Part shown: positions 8,174 through 17,340 of the stretch, one piece after another
How the letters are laid out: each line of letters opens with the position of its first letter
How positions within the stretch are numbered: position 1 is the stretch's first letter
Origin: Psychroserpens sp041224425
GTDB lineage: Bacteria > Bacteroidota > Bacteroidia > Flavobacteriales > Flavobacteriaceae
DNA length: 64,000 nucleotides
Assembly: GCF_041224425.1 (NCBI RefSeq)
Contig: NZ_JBGFGL010000076.1
Coordinates: 248,001 to 312,000, forward strand
Direction: 5' to 3'
Notes under the pieces: model-generated
Seen by the model: the letters and a program-made list of their open reading frames with translations, nothing else
What the model was told of the DNA's origin: nothing
The model's database searches: none
Made by a program: the position numbers and the translations under genes

Positions 8174-10582
8174 ATGAGTAAACGAAGAATTAAGAAAATT
8201 GCCATTATCGGTTCAGGCATTATGGGAAGCGGTATTGCTTGTCATTTTGCAAATATTGGTGTCGATGTCCTATTATTGGATATTGTACCACGTGAACTCA
8301 ACGACAAAGAAAAAGCCAAAGGATTAACTCTTGAAGACAAAGTGGTTAGAAACCGCTTGGTTAACGAAGCACTCGAAGCATCCATAAAATCAAAACCTGC
8401 ACCTTTATATCATTCGTCTTTTAAAGACCGAATTACTACAGGTAATCTTGAGGATGATATCGCAAAGGTTAAAGACGTGGATTGGATTATGGAAGTCGTC
8501 GTTGAACGTCTAGACATTAAGAAACAAGTCTTTGAAAAACTAGAACAATATCGCACTCCCGGAACTTTAATTACGTCTAATACGTCAGGTATTCCTATTA
8601 AGTTCATGAGTGAAGGCAGAAGCGAAGATTTCCAAAAACATTTCTGCGGAACACACTTCTTCAATCCTGCACGCTATTTAAAGTTATTTGAAATTATTCC
8701 TGGTCCTAAAACAGACCCTTCAGTTTTAGAATTCTTAAATGGCTATGGCGAACAGTTCCTTGGAAAAACCTCTGTGATTGCCAAAGACACGCCTGCGTTT
8801 ATAGGAAATAGAATCGGAATTTTTGGTATTCAATCCTTGTTCCATCAGGTTAAGGAATTAGGCTTAACCATAGAGGAAGTTGACAAATTAACAGGACCAG
8901 TGATTGGTCGACCAAAATCGGCAACCTTCAGAACTGTTGATGTGGTTGGGCTTGACACTTTGGTGCACGTAGCCAATGGTATTTATGACAACTGTCCGAA
9001 CGATGAAGCTCATGAACTGTTCAAATTACCTGATTTCATCAAAACCATGATGGACAACAAATGGCTTGGTAGTAAAACAGGGCAAGGCTTCTATAAAAAA
9101 GTAAGAACAGATGATGGTAAAAGTGACATTTTATCTTTAGATCTTGATACCTTAGAATATCGCTCAAAAAAGAGAGCCTCTTTCCCTACCCTAGAACTTA
9201 CCAAACCTATTGACAAGGTTATCGAACGTTTTCCTGTTCTGGTTAAGGGAAAAGATAAAGCTGGAGAATTTTATCGCAAGAACTTTGCGGCAATGTTCGC
9301 TTATGTATCCAATAGAATTCCTGAAATTTCAGATGAATTATACAAGATTGATGATGCCATGAAAGCTGGCTTCGGATGGGAACATGGTCCATTCCAAATT
9401 TGGGATGCCATTGGTGTTGAAAAAGGCATCGAAATCATGAAAGCTGAAGGACTTGAACCAAACGCTTGGGTCAATGAGATGCTAGCTTCGGGAAGCAAAT
9501 CGTTCTACACTGTAAAGGATGGTGCAACTTATGCTTATGACATTCAGAAGAAATCCCAAGAAAAAATACCTGGTCAGGATAGCTATATTATCCTTGACAA
9601 CATCAGAAAATCGAATGAGATTTTCAAAAATTCAGGTGTTGTGGTTGAAGATTTAGGCGATGGCATCTTAAATGTAGAATTCCAATCGAAGATGAATACA
9701 ATTGGTGGTGATGTTCTTGCCGGACTTAACAAGGCGATTGATATTGCTGAGAAAGATTTCGACGGATTGGTGGTTGGTAATCAAGCTGCTAACTTTTCGG
9801 TTGGTGCTAACATTGGTATGATTTTTATGATGGCTGTTGAGCAAGAATATGACGAACTCAATATGGCGATTAAGTATTTCCAAGACACCATGATGCGTAT
9901 GCGATATTCGTCTATTCCAACCGTTGCAGCACCTCATGGTATGACTCTTGGTGGTGGTTGTGAGTTGTCTATGCATGCTGATAAAGTGGTGGCAGCTGCT
10001 GAAACTTACATTGGATTGGTAGAGTTCGGTGTTGGTGTGATTCCTGGTGGTGGAGGCTCTAAAGAAATGGCTCTAAGAGCTCAAGACACCTTCAGAAAAG
10101 GTGATGTTGAATTGAATGTACTTCAAGAATATTTCCTAACTATCGGAATGGCCAAAGTGGCAACCTCGGCTTATGAAGCTTTCGATTTAGGTGTACTTCA
10201 AAAAGGAAAGGATGTTGTAGTTGTCAATAAAGACCGACAAATAGCAACTGCTAAAGCGTATGCGCGACTTATGGCTGATGCTGGATACACACAACCTGTC
10301 AAACGAAAAGACATTAAGGTTCTCGGTAAACAAGCCCTGGGTATGTTCCTAGTTGGAACAGATGCTATGGAAGCGAGCCACTATATCAGTGAACACGATC
10401 AAAAAATAGCCAATAAACTTGCCTATGTGATGGCTGGTGGTGATTTATCTGAACCTACTCTAGTTAGCGAACAATATTTATTGGATCTAGAGCGTGAAGC
10501 ATTCTTATCGTTATGTACAGAAAGAAAAACGCTAGAGCGCATCCAACACATGTTAAAAACAGGTAAACCTTTAAGAAACTAA
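8174..10582 (+). CDS. fadN: 3-hydroxyacyl-CoA dehydrogenase / enoyl-CoA hydratase
   Basis: Bifunctional beta-oxidation enzyme of 802 residues with the dehydrogenase first and the crotonase fold second, the reverse of E. coli FadB/FadJ and the same as B. subtilis FadN. The NAD-binding glycine motif GSGIMGSG is at residues 13-20. Dehydrogenase C-terminal domains run to ~430, and the crotonase domain covers ~490-690. There the two catalytic acids are recognisable in GGGCELSMHAD and in LVEFGVGVIPGGGG. It hydrates enoyl-CoA and oxidises 3-hydroxyacyl-CoA to 3-ketoacyl-CoA, which FadA, encoded four bases downstream, then cleaves. Confidence 0.95.
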   Translation: MSKRRIKKIAIIGSGIMGSGIACHFANIGVDVLLLDIVPRELNDKEKAKGLTLEDKVVRNRLVNEALEASIKSKPAPLYHSSFKDRITTGNLEDDIAKVKDVDWIMEVVVERLDIKKQVFEKLEQYRTPGTLITSNTSGIPIKFMSEGRSEDFQKHFCGTHFFNPARYLKLFEIIPGPKTDPSVLEFLNGYGEQFLGKTSVIAKDTPAFIGNRIGIFGIQSLFHQVKELGLTIEEVDKLTGPVIGRPKSATFRTVDVVGLDTLVHVANGIYDNCPNDEAHELFKLPDFIKTMMDNKWLGSKTGQGFYKKVRTDDGKSDILSLDLDTLEYRSKKRASFPTLELTKPIDKVIERFPVLVKGKDKAGEFYRKNFAAMFAYVSNRIPEISDELYKIDDAMKAGFGWEHGPFQIWDAIGVEKGIEIMKAEGLEPNAWVNEMLASGSKSFYTVKDGATYAYDIQKKSQEKIPGQDSYIILDNIRKSNEIFKNSGVVVEDLGDGILNVEFQSKMNTIGGDVLAGLNKAIDIAEKDFDGLVVGNQAANFSVGANIGMIFMMAVEQEYDELNMAIKYFQDTMMRMRYSSIPTVAAPHGMTLGGGCELSMHADKVVAAAETYIGLVEFGVGVIPGGGGSKEMALRAQDTFRKGDVELNVLQEYFLTIGMAKVATSAYEAFDLGVLQKGKDVVVVNKDRQIATAKAYARLMADAGYTQPVKRKDIKVLGKQALGMFLVGTDAMEASHYISEHDQKIANKLAYVMAGGDLSEPTLVSEQYLLDLEREAFLSLCTERKTLERIQHMLKTGKPLRN

Positions 10583-10586
10583 TACA

Positions 10587-11777
10587 ATGAAACAAGCATA
10601 TATAGTAAAAGCATATAGAACAGCTGTTGGAAAAGCGCCTAAAGGACTTTTCCGCTTTAAAAGAGCTGACGAACTTGGCGCAGAGACCATTCAATACATG
10701 ATGAAAGAGTTGCCAAATCTTGACGTTTCAAGAATTGATGATGTTATTGTTGGAAATGCTATGCCAGAAGGTTCTCAAGGACTGAATATGGCAAGATTTA
10801 TTTCACTTATTGGGCTTAATAGTGTTGACGTGCCAGGAGTTACCGTCAATAGATTTTGTTCCTCAGGATTGGAAACCATTGGCATTGCTACAGCTAAAAT
10901 TCAAGCAGGAATGGCAGATTGTATCATAGCTGGTGGATCTGAAAGCATGAGTTCTGTTCCTATGACAGGTTTTAAACCTGAGTTAAATTATGATACGGTT
11001 AAGGCTGGACATGAAGAATATTATTGGGGAATGGGAAATACGGCTGAAGCTGTTGCCAACCAATTTAAGGTTTCTCGAGAAGATCAAGACGAATTTGCTT
11101 ACAATTCACATATGAAGGCTTTAAAAGCACAAGCAGAAAATCGTTTTCAAGATCAAATCGTTCCGATTACTGTAGATCAAACTTATATTGATGGAAACGG
11201 CAAAAAAGTGACTAAAACGTATACGGTAAACAAAGATGAAGGCCCAAGACAAGGTACGAGCATTGAAGCTCTATCAAAATTACGTCCTGTGTTTGCTCAA
11301 GGTGGAAGTGTTACTGCTGGAAACTCTTCTCAAATGAGTGATGGTGCTGCTTTTGTTATGGTTATGAGCGAAGACCTCGTTAAAGAACTCAACATCGAGC
11401 CTATTGCTAGGTTGGTGAGCTATGCTGCTGCAGGTGTAGAACCTCGAATCATGGGAATTGGTCCTGTAAAAGCAATTCCAAAAGCACTCAAACAAGCAGG
11501 TTTAAGCCAAAACGATCTAGGCTTAATTGAATTGAATGAAGCCTTTGCTTCCCAGTCGCTTGCTGTGATTCGTGAATTGGGCTTGAATCCAGATATCATC
11601 AATGTGAATGGTGGCGCTATTGCATTAGGTCATCCTTTAGGTTGTACTGGCACTAAACTATCCGTTCAATTGTTTGACGAGATGCGTAAGCGTGACATGA
11701 AAAATAACTATGGTGCAGTGACGATGTGTGTTGGTACTGGTCAAGGTGCCTGCGGAATATTTGAATTTTTAAACTAA
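10587..11777 (+). CDS. fadA: Acetyl-CoA C-acyltransferase (3-ketoacyl-CoA thiolase)
   Basis: Thiolase of 396 residues, a normal length. The acyl-accepting Cys is residue 91 (VNRFCSSGLE), the catalytic His is residue 349 in NGGAIALGHPLGCTG, and the second Cys is residue 381 in MCVGTGQG. It catalyses the last step of the beta-oxidation cycle, releasing acetyl-CoA. The ATG follows the fadN stop by four bases and fadE follows after 25 bases, so the genes are co-transcribed. Confidence 0.96.
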   Translation: MKQAYIVKAYRTAVGKAPKGLFRFKRADELGAETIQYMMKELPNLDVSRIDDVIVGNAMPEGSQGLNMARFISLIGLNSVDVPGVTVNRFCSSGLETIGIATAKIQAGMADCIIAGGSESMSSVPMTGFKPELNYDTVKAGHEEYYWGMGNTAEAVANQFKVSREDQDEFAYNSHMKALKAQAENRFQDQIVPITVDQTYIDGNGKKVTKTYTVNKDEGPRQGTSIEALSKLRPVFAQGGSVTAGNSSQMSDGAAFVMVMSEDLVKELNIEPIARLVSYAAAGVEPRIMGIGPVKAIPKALKQAGLSQNDLGLIELNEAFASQSLAVIRELGLNPDIINVNGGAIALGHPLGCTGTKLSVQLFDEMRKRDMKNNYGAVTMCVGTGQGACGIFEFLN

Positions 11778-11802
11778 AAAAAACTTAATACAATTATAAA
11801 AA

Positions 11803-13605
11803 ATGGAAGCAACTGAAAAGGATATCCTACGTGGAGGTCAATTCTTGGTTAAGGAAACCAACTGTGAAGACGTATTTACGCCTGAAGATTTTTCAGAAGA
11901 ACAACAAATGATGAAAGAAGCGGTTATGGAATTCAACGACCGTGAAATCATTGCCCATAGAAACCGTTTTGAAGCTAAAGATTTTGCTTTTACAGAGCAA
12001 TGTATGGAAAAAGCTGGTGAACTTGGCTTTTTAGGTGTTGCCGTTCCTGAAGCTTATGGCGGACTCGGAATGGGATTTGTATCAACAGTATTAACCTGTG
12101 ATTACATTTCCTCTGGAACTGGATCCTTTAGTACTGCTTTTGGCGCACACACAGGTATTGGAACAATGCCAATCACCTTATATGGTACTGAAGAACAAAA
12201 GCAAAAATATGTTCCAAAATTAGCTACTGGTGAGTGGTTCGGAGCGTATTGTTTAACCGAGCCTGGCGCTGGCTCTGATGCAAATTCTGGAAAAACCACT
12301 GCAGAGTTAACTGAAGATGGAAAGTCTTATAAGATCAACGGACAAAAAATGTGGATTTCAAATGCTGGTTTCTGTAAATTATTTATTGTATTCGCTAGAA
12401 TTGAAGATGATAAAAACATTACAGGTTTTATTGTAGAAAACGATCCATCAAACGGTATTACTCTAGGTGAAGAAGAACACAAATTAGGTATTCGAGCAAG
12501 TTCTACACGTCAAGTGTTTTTTAACGACACTGTTGTTCCAGTAGAAAATATGTTGTCTGAACGTGGTAACGGATTCAAAATTGCTATGAATGCCCTTAAT
12601 GTTGGTCGAATCAAATTGGCCGCTGCATGTTTGGATTCTCAGCGTCGTATTACAACAACTGCTGTTCAATATGCCAATGAGCGTAAGCAATTCAATAGAC
12701 CTATTGCAGATTTTGGTGCTATAAAAATGAAGTTGGCAAAAATGGCTACTGATGCTTATGCTGGAGAATCTGCAACTTATAGAGCGTCTAAAAATATTGA
12801 GGACCGAATTGCAATTAGAGAAGCCTCTGGAAATTCTCATCAAGAAGCAGAGCTTAAAGGTGTTGAAGAATATGCTATTGAGTGCTCCATTTTAAAAGTT
12901 GCAGTTTCTGAAGATGTTCAAAATTGTGCAGATGAAGGCATCCAGATTTTTGGTGGTATGGGATTCTCAGAGGAAACTCCAATGGAATCAGCTTGGAGAG
13001 ATGCACGTATTGCAAGAATATATGAAGGTACCAACGAAATTAATAGAATGCTGAGTGTTGGTATGTTGGTTAAAAAAGCCATGCGTGGGCATGTTGACCT
13101 TCTTGGTCCTGCAATGAAAGTTCAAGAAGAATTAATGGGCATTCCTTCTTTTGATACACCTGATTATTCAGAGTTGTTTTCAGAAGAAAAAGATATGATT
13201 GCCAAACTTAAGAAAGTCTTCTTAATGGTTGCTGGAGCTGCTGTTCAAAAGTTTGGTCCAGATTTGGAAAAACACCAACAACTGCTTATTGCTGCTGCTG
13301 ATATTTTAATAGAAATCTACATGGCAGAATCAGCCATTTTGAGAACTGAAAAGAATGCTAAGCGTTTTGGTGAAGAGGCTCAAAAAGTGCAGATTGCAAT
13401 GTCTAAACTGTACTTATACAATGCTGTAAGTCTTGTGGAAGCAAAAGGCAAAGAAAGTATTATTTCTTTTGCTGAAGGCGATGAGCAACGTATGATGCTT
13501 ATGGGATTAAAACGATTCACGAAATATCAAAACTATCCTGATATTGTGGATCTAAGAAACGAAATCGCTGAAAAAGTGAAAGCTGAAAATAAATATTGTT
13601 TTTAA
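11803..13605 (+). CDS. fadE: Acyl-CoA dehydrogenase
   Basis: FAD-dependent enzyme of 600 residues for the first oxidation of acyl-CoA. It has the N-terminal alpha domain, the beta domain with CLTEPGAGSDAN (~residues 150-160), the FAD-binding C-terminal helical domain, and the catalytic Glu at residue 408 in YEGTNEINRM. An extra helical region of ~150 residues beyond this makes it the long form, as in B. subtilis FadE (594 residues) and mitochondrial very-long-chain enzymes. Gene order fadN-fadA-fadE is the same as in Bacillus. A terminator follows. Confidence 0.95.
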   Translation: MEATEKDILRGGQFLVKETNCEDVFTPEDFSEEQQMMKEAVMEFNDREIIAHRNRFEAKDFAFTEQCMEKAGELGFLGVAVPEAYGGLGMGFVSTVLTCDYISSGTGSFSTAFGAHTGIGTMPITLYGTEEQKQKYVPKLATGEWFGAYCLTEPGAGSDANSGKTTAELTEDGKSYKINGQKMWISNAGFCKLFIVFARIEDDKNITGFIVENDPSNGITLGEEEHKLGIRASSTRQVFFNDTVVPVENMLSERGNGFKIAMNALNVGRIKLAAACLDSQRRITTTAVQYANERKQFNRPIADFGAIKMKLAKMATDAYAGESATYRASKNIEDRIAIREASGNSHQEAELKGVEEYAIECSILKVAVSEDVQNCADEGIQIFGGMGFSEETPMESAWRDARIARIYEGTNEINRMLSVGMLVKKAMRGHVDLLGPAMKVQEELMGIPSFDTPDYSELFSEEKDMIAKLKKVFLMVAGAAVQKFGPDLEKHQQLLIAAADILIEIYMAESAILRTEKNAKRFGEEAQKVQIAMSKLYLYNAVSLVEAKGKESIISFAEGDEQRMMLMGLKRFTKYQNYPDIVDLRNEIAEKVKAENKYCF

Positions 13606-13637
13606 GATTTAGGCTAATTCAAATTTTTAAACAATAG

Positions 13638-13670
13638 AAAGCCAGTTCATGTTTTGAATTGGCTTTTTTA
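13638..13670 (+). terminator. Terminator of the fadNAE operon
   Basis: AAAGCCAGTTCA pairs with TGAATTGGCTTT (one wobble), followed by a T-rich tail. It overlaps the spurious upstream ATG at 13654 of the next frame. Confidence 0.8.
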
Positions 13671-13704
13671 TTTCCTTATCTTTAAAAAGTTCAAAATTAA
13701 TATC

Positions 13705-14973
13705 ATGAAAAGTCCATTCCTTTATCTTTTCCTATGTATCAGCATCATTTGCTTTGGGCAAACCAACACTGAAATCTTCTTATTTGATATCCTTCAGAAA
13801 GATTCCCAAATTGAAATCAGTCAAGGTAAAAATATTTCCAATAATGAAGGCTATGACAATCAGCCGTCTTTTTTAAACGACCGCTACATCCTGTTCTCTT
13901 CTACAAGAAATGGTCAAACTGATATTGCCAAATACGATACAAGATACGATTCCAAAACTTGGATAAATTTCACTCCAGGAGGAGAATATACACCTTTGGC
14001 GATTCCGAATAATAGAGATATTTCTGCTGTACGATTAGATTCTGATGGCAAACAACGATTGTACGCATATAATAGAAGTAATGGAGAATCAAGAGAATTA
14101 ATTCCAGATTTGGTGGTGGCTTATTACACTTGGTTTGATGAGCACACTATTGTTTCTGCAGTTATTGAAGACAATCAGCTGAATTTATTTACCTCTAATA
14201 TTCACGATGGCATCAATAGAAAATATGTCACCAATGTAGGTCGTTCTTTTCATAAAATCCCAAACTCCAACTTGGTTAGTTTCATTTCAAAAAGTGACGA
14301 AAATCAATGGCAAATTAAATCCTTAGACCCAAAAACTGGAGTGACTAAAGTTATTGCCAATACCCTTGAAGGCGTTGAAGATATTTGTTGGCTTGATGAT
14401 AAAACGCTTCTGTCAGGAAAAGAAAGCACATTATACAAGTTAAGACTTAAACGTGACAACAATTGGAAACCTGTTTCAGACTTGAGTACTTATGGAATCA
14501 CAAACATTACTCGCTTAGCAGTAGACAATACACAAGGGCAATTACTTATTGCTGGTGAAGTTTCAACAAAAAACACCACTTCAGAAGAAACAACTGAAAA
14601 TTCGAATGAAAATACCAATACTAGTGAAAACAGCACTAGTAACGAAGCCACTGTTGAAGCCATTGTACAAAGAAACTTAGAGGCTTACAACAACAGAGAT
14701 ATAGACGCGTTTATGGCTGACTATGCTGAAGACGTCAAGTTATACGCATATCCGAACACATTGCAAACCGAAGGGAAAGAAGCCATGCGCAAAAGTTATA
14801 AGGATTGGTTTGAAGGCGTACCAGATTTGAGAGCCTTTGTAAAAAAACGAATCGTGTTCAAAAATAAAATCATAGATGAAGAACAAGTGACTGCCAACGG
14901 ACAAATTATTAATGCAGTCGCCATTTATGAAGTAGAAAATGGAAAAATCGTTAAAGTTACCTTTATTCAATAA
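13705..14973 (+). CDS. Secreted TolB-like beta-propeller protein with C-terminal SnoaL-like domain
   Basis: Start chosen at 13705 (MKSPFLYLFLCISIICFGQ, a clear signal peptide). The in-frame ATG at 13654 lies inside the fadE terminator. The 422-residue product has PD40/WD40-like repeats (NDRYILFSSTRNGQTDIAKYD, NRDISAVRLDSDGKQRLYAYN) over residues ~40-290. A Ser/Thr/Asn/Glu-rich linker follows (~295-325), then a SnoaL/NTF2-like domain (VQRNLEAYNNRDIDAFMADYAEDVKLY) of ~105 residues. The first part resembles TolB-type propellers; the second is a small cone-shaped fold used by many unrelated enzymes and stress proteins. Substrate and role are unknown. It is followed after two bases by a DUF6265 gene. 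Confidence 0.75.
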   Translation: MKSPFLYLFLCISIICFGQTNTEIFLFDILQKDSQIEISQGKNISNNEGYDNQPSFLNDRYILFSSTRNGQTDIAKYDTRYDSKTWINFTPGGEYTPLAIPNNRDISAVRLDSDGKQRLYAYNRSNGESRELIPDLVVAYYTWFDEHTIVSAVIEDNQLNLFTSNIHDGINRKYVTNVGRSFHKIPNSNLVSFISKSDENQWQIKSLDPKTGVTKVIANTLEGVEDICWLDDKTLLSGKESTLYKLRLKRDNNWKPVSDLSTYGITNITRLAVDNTQGQLLIAGEVSTKNTTSEETTENSNENTNTSENSTSNEATVEAIVQRNLEAYNNRDIDAFMADYAEDVKLYAYPNTLQTEGKEAMRKSYKDWFEGVPDLRAFVKKRIVFKNKIIDEEQVTANGQIINAVAIYEVENGKIVKVTFIQ

Positions 14974-14975
14974 AT

Positions 14976-15443
14976 ATGAAATCAGTTGTATTAATCATTG
15001 TATGGTCATTGACCTTTTCTTTCAGCCAAAGTCAAACGGTTTTAGAACCCAAATTGGAAAATTGTGCATGGATTGCGGGAAACTGGAAGGGTGAAGCCTT
15101 TGGAGGACAGGTTGAAGAAAATTGGAGTGCACCTTTAGGCGATTCAATGATGGCTACCTTTAAGCTTGTTGTTGACGAAAAGGTGTCATTTTATGAAATT
15201 GAAGTCATAAGAGAAATCAATAACACGCTTATATTACAACTCAAGCATTTCGATAATGATTTGAAAGGCTGGGAAACCAAAAATGAAACGGTCGATTTTC
15301 CACTTAAGAAAATCACTGCAACTCAAGTTATTTTTGAAGGCATGACTTTTGAAAAAGTTAGCGACAATCAAATGAATGTTTTCGTAGATATTGAAAATGA
15401 TAATGGCGACATTGAAATTGTGAAGTTCAGTTATAAGAAATAA
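14976..15443 (+). CDS. DUF6265 family exported protein
   Basis: This 155-residue protein has a signal peptide (to about SFSQSQT). The domain begins with CAWIAGNWKGEAFGGQVEENWSAP and continues with the MATFKLVVDEKVSFYEIEVI strand pattern typical of DUF6265. The fold is probably a lipocalin-like beta barrel (inference from alternating strands). Its start lies two bases after the propeller/SnoaL gene, so the two are co-transcribed and probably act together. No catalytic motif is evident. Confidence 0.75.
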   Translation: MKSVVLIIVWSLTFSFSQSQTVLEPKLENCAWIAGNWKGEAFGGQVEENWSAPLGDSMMATFKLVVDEKVSFYEIEVIREINNTLILQLKHFDNDLKGWETKNETVDFPLKKITATQVIFEGMTFEKVSDNQMNVFVDIENDNGDIEIVKFSYKK

Positions 15444-15464
15444 TTCAACTCATCACATTTTCAC

Positions 15465-17267
15465 TTATCCAATAAATTCTTTGACCTTTTCCTCTTCTGT
15501 GATTTTTGATAAATTGACTGCCGTTTCTATCAATGCTAAATGTGAATAAGCTTGAGGGAAATTCCCTAACAAACGTTTGGTTTCAAAATCAATATCTTCA
15601 CTAAAAAGTCCTAAGTGATTACTGTAACTCAATAGTTGGTCAAACATATATTTAGCCTTTTGGGTTTCACCAATTTTAAACAAACTATTGATAAACCAAA
15701 ATGTACAAATGGTAAAGGAGGATGATGGCAATCCGAAATCATCTTTATTTTTATAACGATATAACAAGCCATCATTACTCAACTCCTGCTCTATCGCCTT
15801 AACTGTACTGACATATTTTGGATCTTTGGCATCAATAAATCCATAAGGCTCCATGAGCAACACCGAAGCATCTAAATCTGTAGAACCATAGCTTTGTGTA
15901 AAGGCTTGTACATCGTCATTCCAAGCGTTTTGCATGATATCATTGCGAATATCCTCTTCCAAACTTTGCCATTTACTCTTTTTGTGGTTTTTTCCTAGGA
16001 TTTCAGCCACCTTAATGGCTTTATCAACCGCAACCCAACATAATACTTTTGAAAAAGTGAAATGGCGATCTTCGGTTCTGAATTCCCAAATCCCTTTATC
16101 GGCTTCTTTCCAGTGTTTATTTACAACCCAAACGATGCCCTTGGTAATTGACCAGAGTTCTTCCCCATTTTCAATATCTGTACTAAAATATGTGAGTTGT
16201 TGATGAATTACATCCATTAAAATTCCGTAGATATCATTTTGGCGTTGGGTATAAGCTGCATTTCCTATTCGAACAGGTTTTGAACCCATATAACCATCAA
16301 GATGGTCCAATATAATTTCAGTTAACTGTTTTTCGCCATTAATTCCGTACATAATTTGTAATTTCTCATCCTTATCCGGAATCAGATTAGTGATGAATCG
16401 CAAATAGCGCTTTGCCATGCGCTTATGCCCTAAATGAGATACTACTTTAATCACCATAGAGGCATCACGAATCCAACAAAATCGATAATCCCAATTTCTG
16501 ACTTCGCCAATGGTTTCTGGTAATGATGTTGTAGCAGCAGCCAAAACTGCTCCTGTTTTTTCATAACTGAGTAATTTTAAAGTTAAAGCACTTCTAGAAA
16601 TGTAATCGTTATACAGATTGTAGGTTGGTGTACGTTCCATCCAATTGAGCCAATATACTTTGGTACGTTCTAACTCTAAACTGATTTTATCTACTGTAGG
16701 TAAAAACAATTTTTCATTATAACCAAAAAGACAAAAGCCATCTTTCTCCAAAACTATCGGTTTCCCTTCTACAACTTTTTCCTTGTCAAAGTTGGTATAT
16801 AAAAACAAAGTGTCATATTTCTCCTTATCGGTTAGACTTACGATAAAATCTTCCTTGATATAAACATTGGTATTTCCAATAGCATACTCTAATTTCGGAT
16901 TATAGTTAATCTTAAACTCTGGTGTCCCTTTAATAAGTTTGAAATAGCGAACGACTTCTGGTGGCGCATAATATTTTTTATTCTCTTTTCTATAGCGAGG
17001 CATGAAATCATGAACTTCAAATGCATCAGATGTTGTTTCAAAGCGCGTGATTAATATACAGGTGTTTTTGAGATAGTGTTGTGAAATTTTATACTCATCT
17101 GCAACTGAAATATCAAAGCTTCCACCTTTATTTTCGTCCAATAATTTTGCAAAAACTGAAGAGGAATCAAATTCTGGTAAGCAACACCAATCCAATGATC
17201 CAGTTTTGGAAATCAACGCTGCACTTCTACAATTACCAATTATGCCGTAGTTTAAGTTATTATTCAA
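15465..17267 (-). CDS. Glycoside hydrolase family 15 protein (glucoamylase/trehalase-like)
   Basis: A 600-residue protein. The N-terminal beta-sandwich part begins YGIIGNCRSAALISKTGSLDWCCLPEFDS, the hallmark of bacterial GH15 proteins annotated as glucoamylase. The (alpha/alpha)6 barrel has EVRNWDYRFCWIRDASMVI near the middle and SFTICTFWFINSL toward the end. No signal peptide is present, so it is cytoplasmic and unlikely to be a secreted starch hydrolase. It is divergently placed, 73 bases from a fused trehalose-6-phosphate synthase/phosphatase. GH15 trehalases are known (mycobacteria), so trehalose hydrolysis is a reasonable inference. Confidence 0.85.
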   Translation of the reverse strand: MNNNLNYGIIGNCRSAALISKTGSLDWCCLPEFDSSSVFAKLLDENKGGSFDISVADEYKISQHYLKNTCILITRFETTSDAFEVHDFMPRYRKENKKYYAPPEVVRYFKLIKGTPEFKINYNPKLEYAIGNTNVYIKEDFIVSLTDKEKYDTLFLYTNFDKEKVVEGKPIVLEKDGFCLFGYNEKLFLPTVDKISLELERTKVYWLNWMERTPTYNLYNDYISRSALTLKLLSYEKTGAVLAAATTSLPETIGEVRNWDYRFCWIRDASMVIKVVSHLGHKRMAKRYLRFITNLIPDKDEKLQIMYGINGEKQLTEIILDHLDGYMGSKPVRIGNAAYTQRQNDIYGILMDVIHQQLTYFSTDIENGEELWSITKGIVWVVNKHWKEADKGIWEFRTEDRHFTFSKVLCWVAVDKAIKVAEILGKNHKKSKWQSLEEDIRNDIMQNAWNDDVQAFTQSYGSTDLDASVLLMEPYGFIDAKDPKYVSTVKAIEQELSNDGLLYRYKNKDDFGLPSSSFTICTFWFINSLFKIGETQKAKYMFDQLLSYSNHLGLFSEDIDFETKRLLGNFPQAYSHLALIETAVNLSKITEEEKVKEFIG

Positions 17268-17340
17268 ATCTTTTTTATATATTAAAATTCAACACTCGCT
17301 TTTTTAATTAGCCTAAGAAAATACAAACTAAAGATTTCAA

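Noticed and set aside
13654..13704. Upstream ATG extending the propeller/SnoaL protein
   Set aside because: It lies in the fadE terminator stem, and the extension hides a clear signal peptide that begins at 13705.
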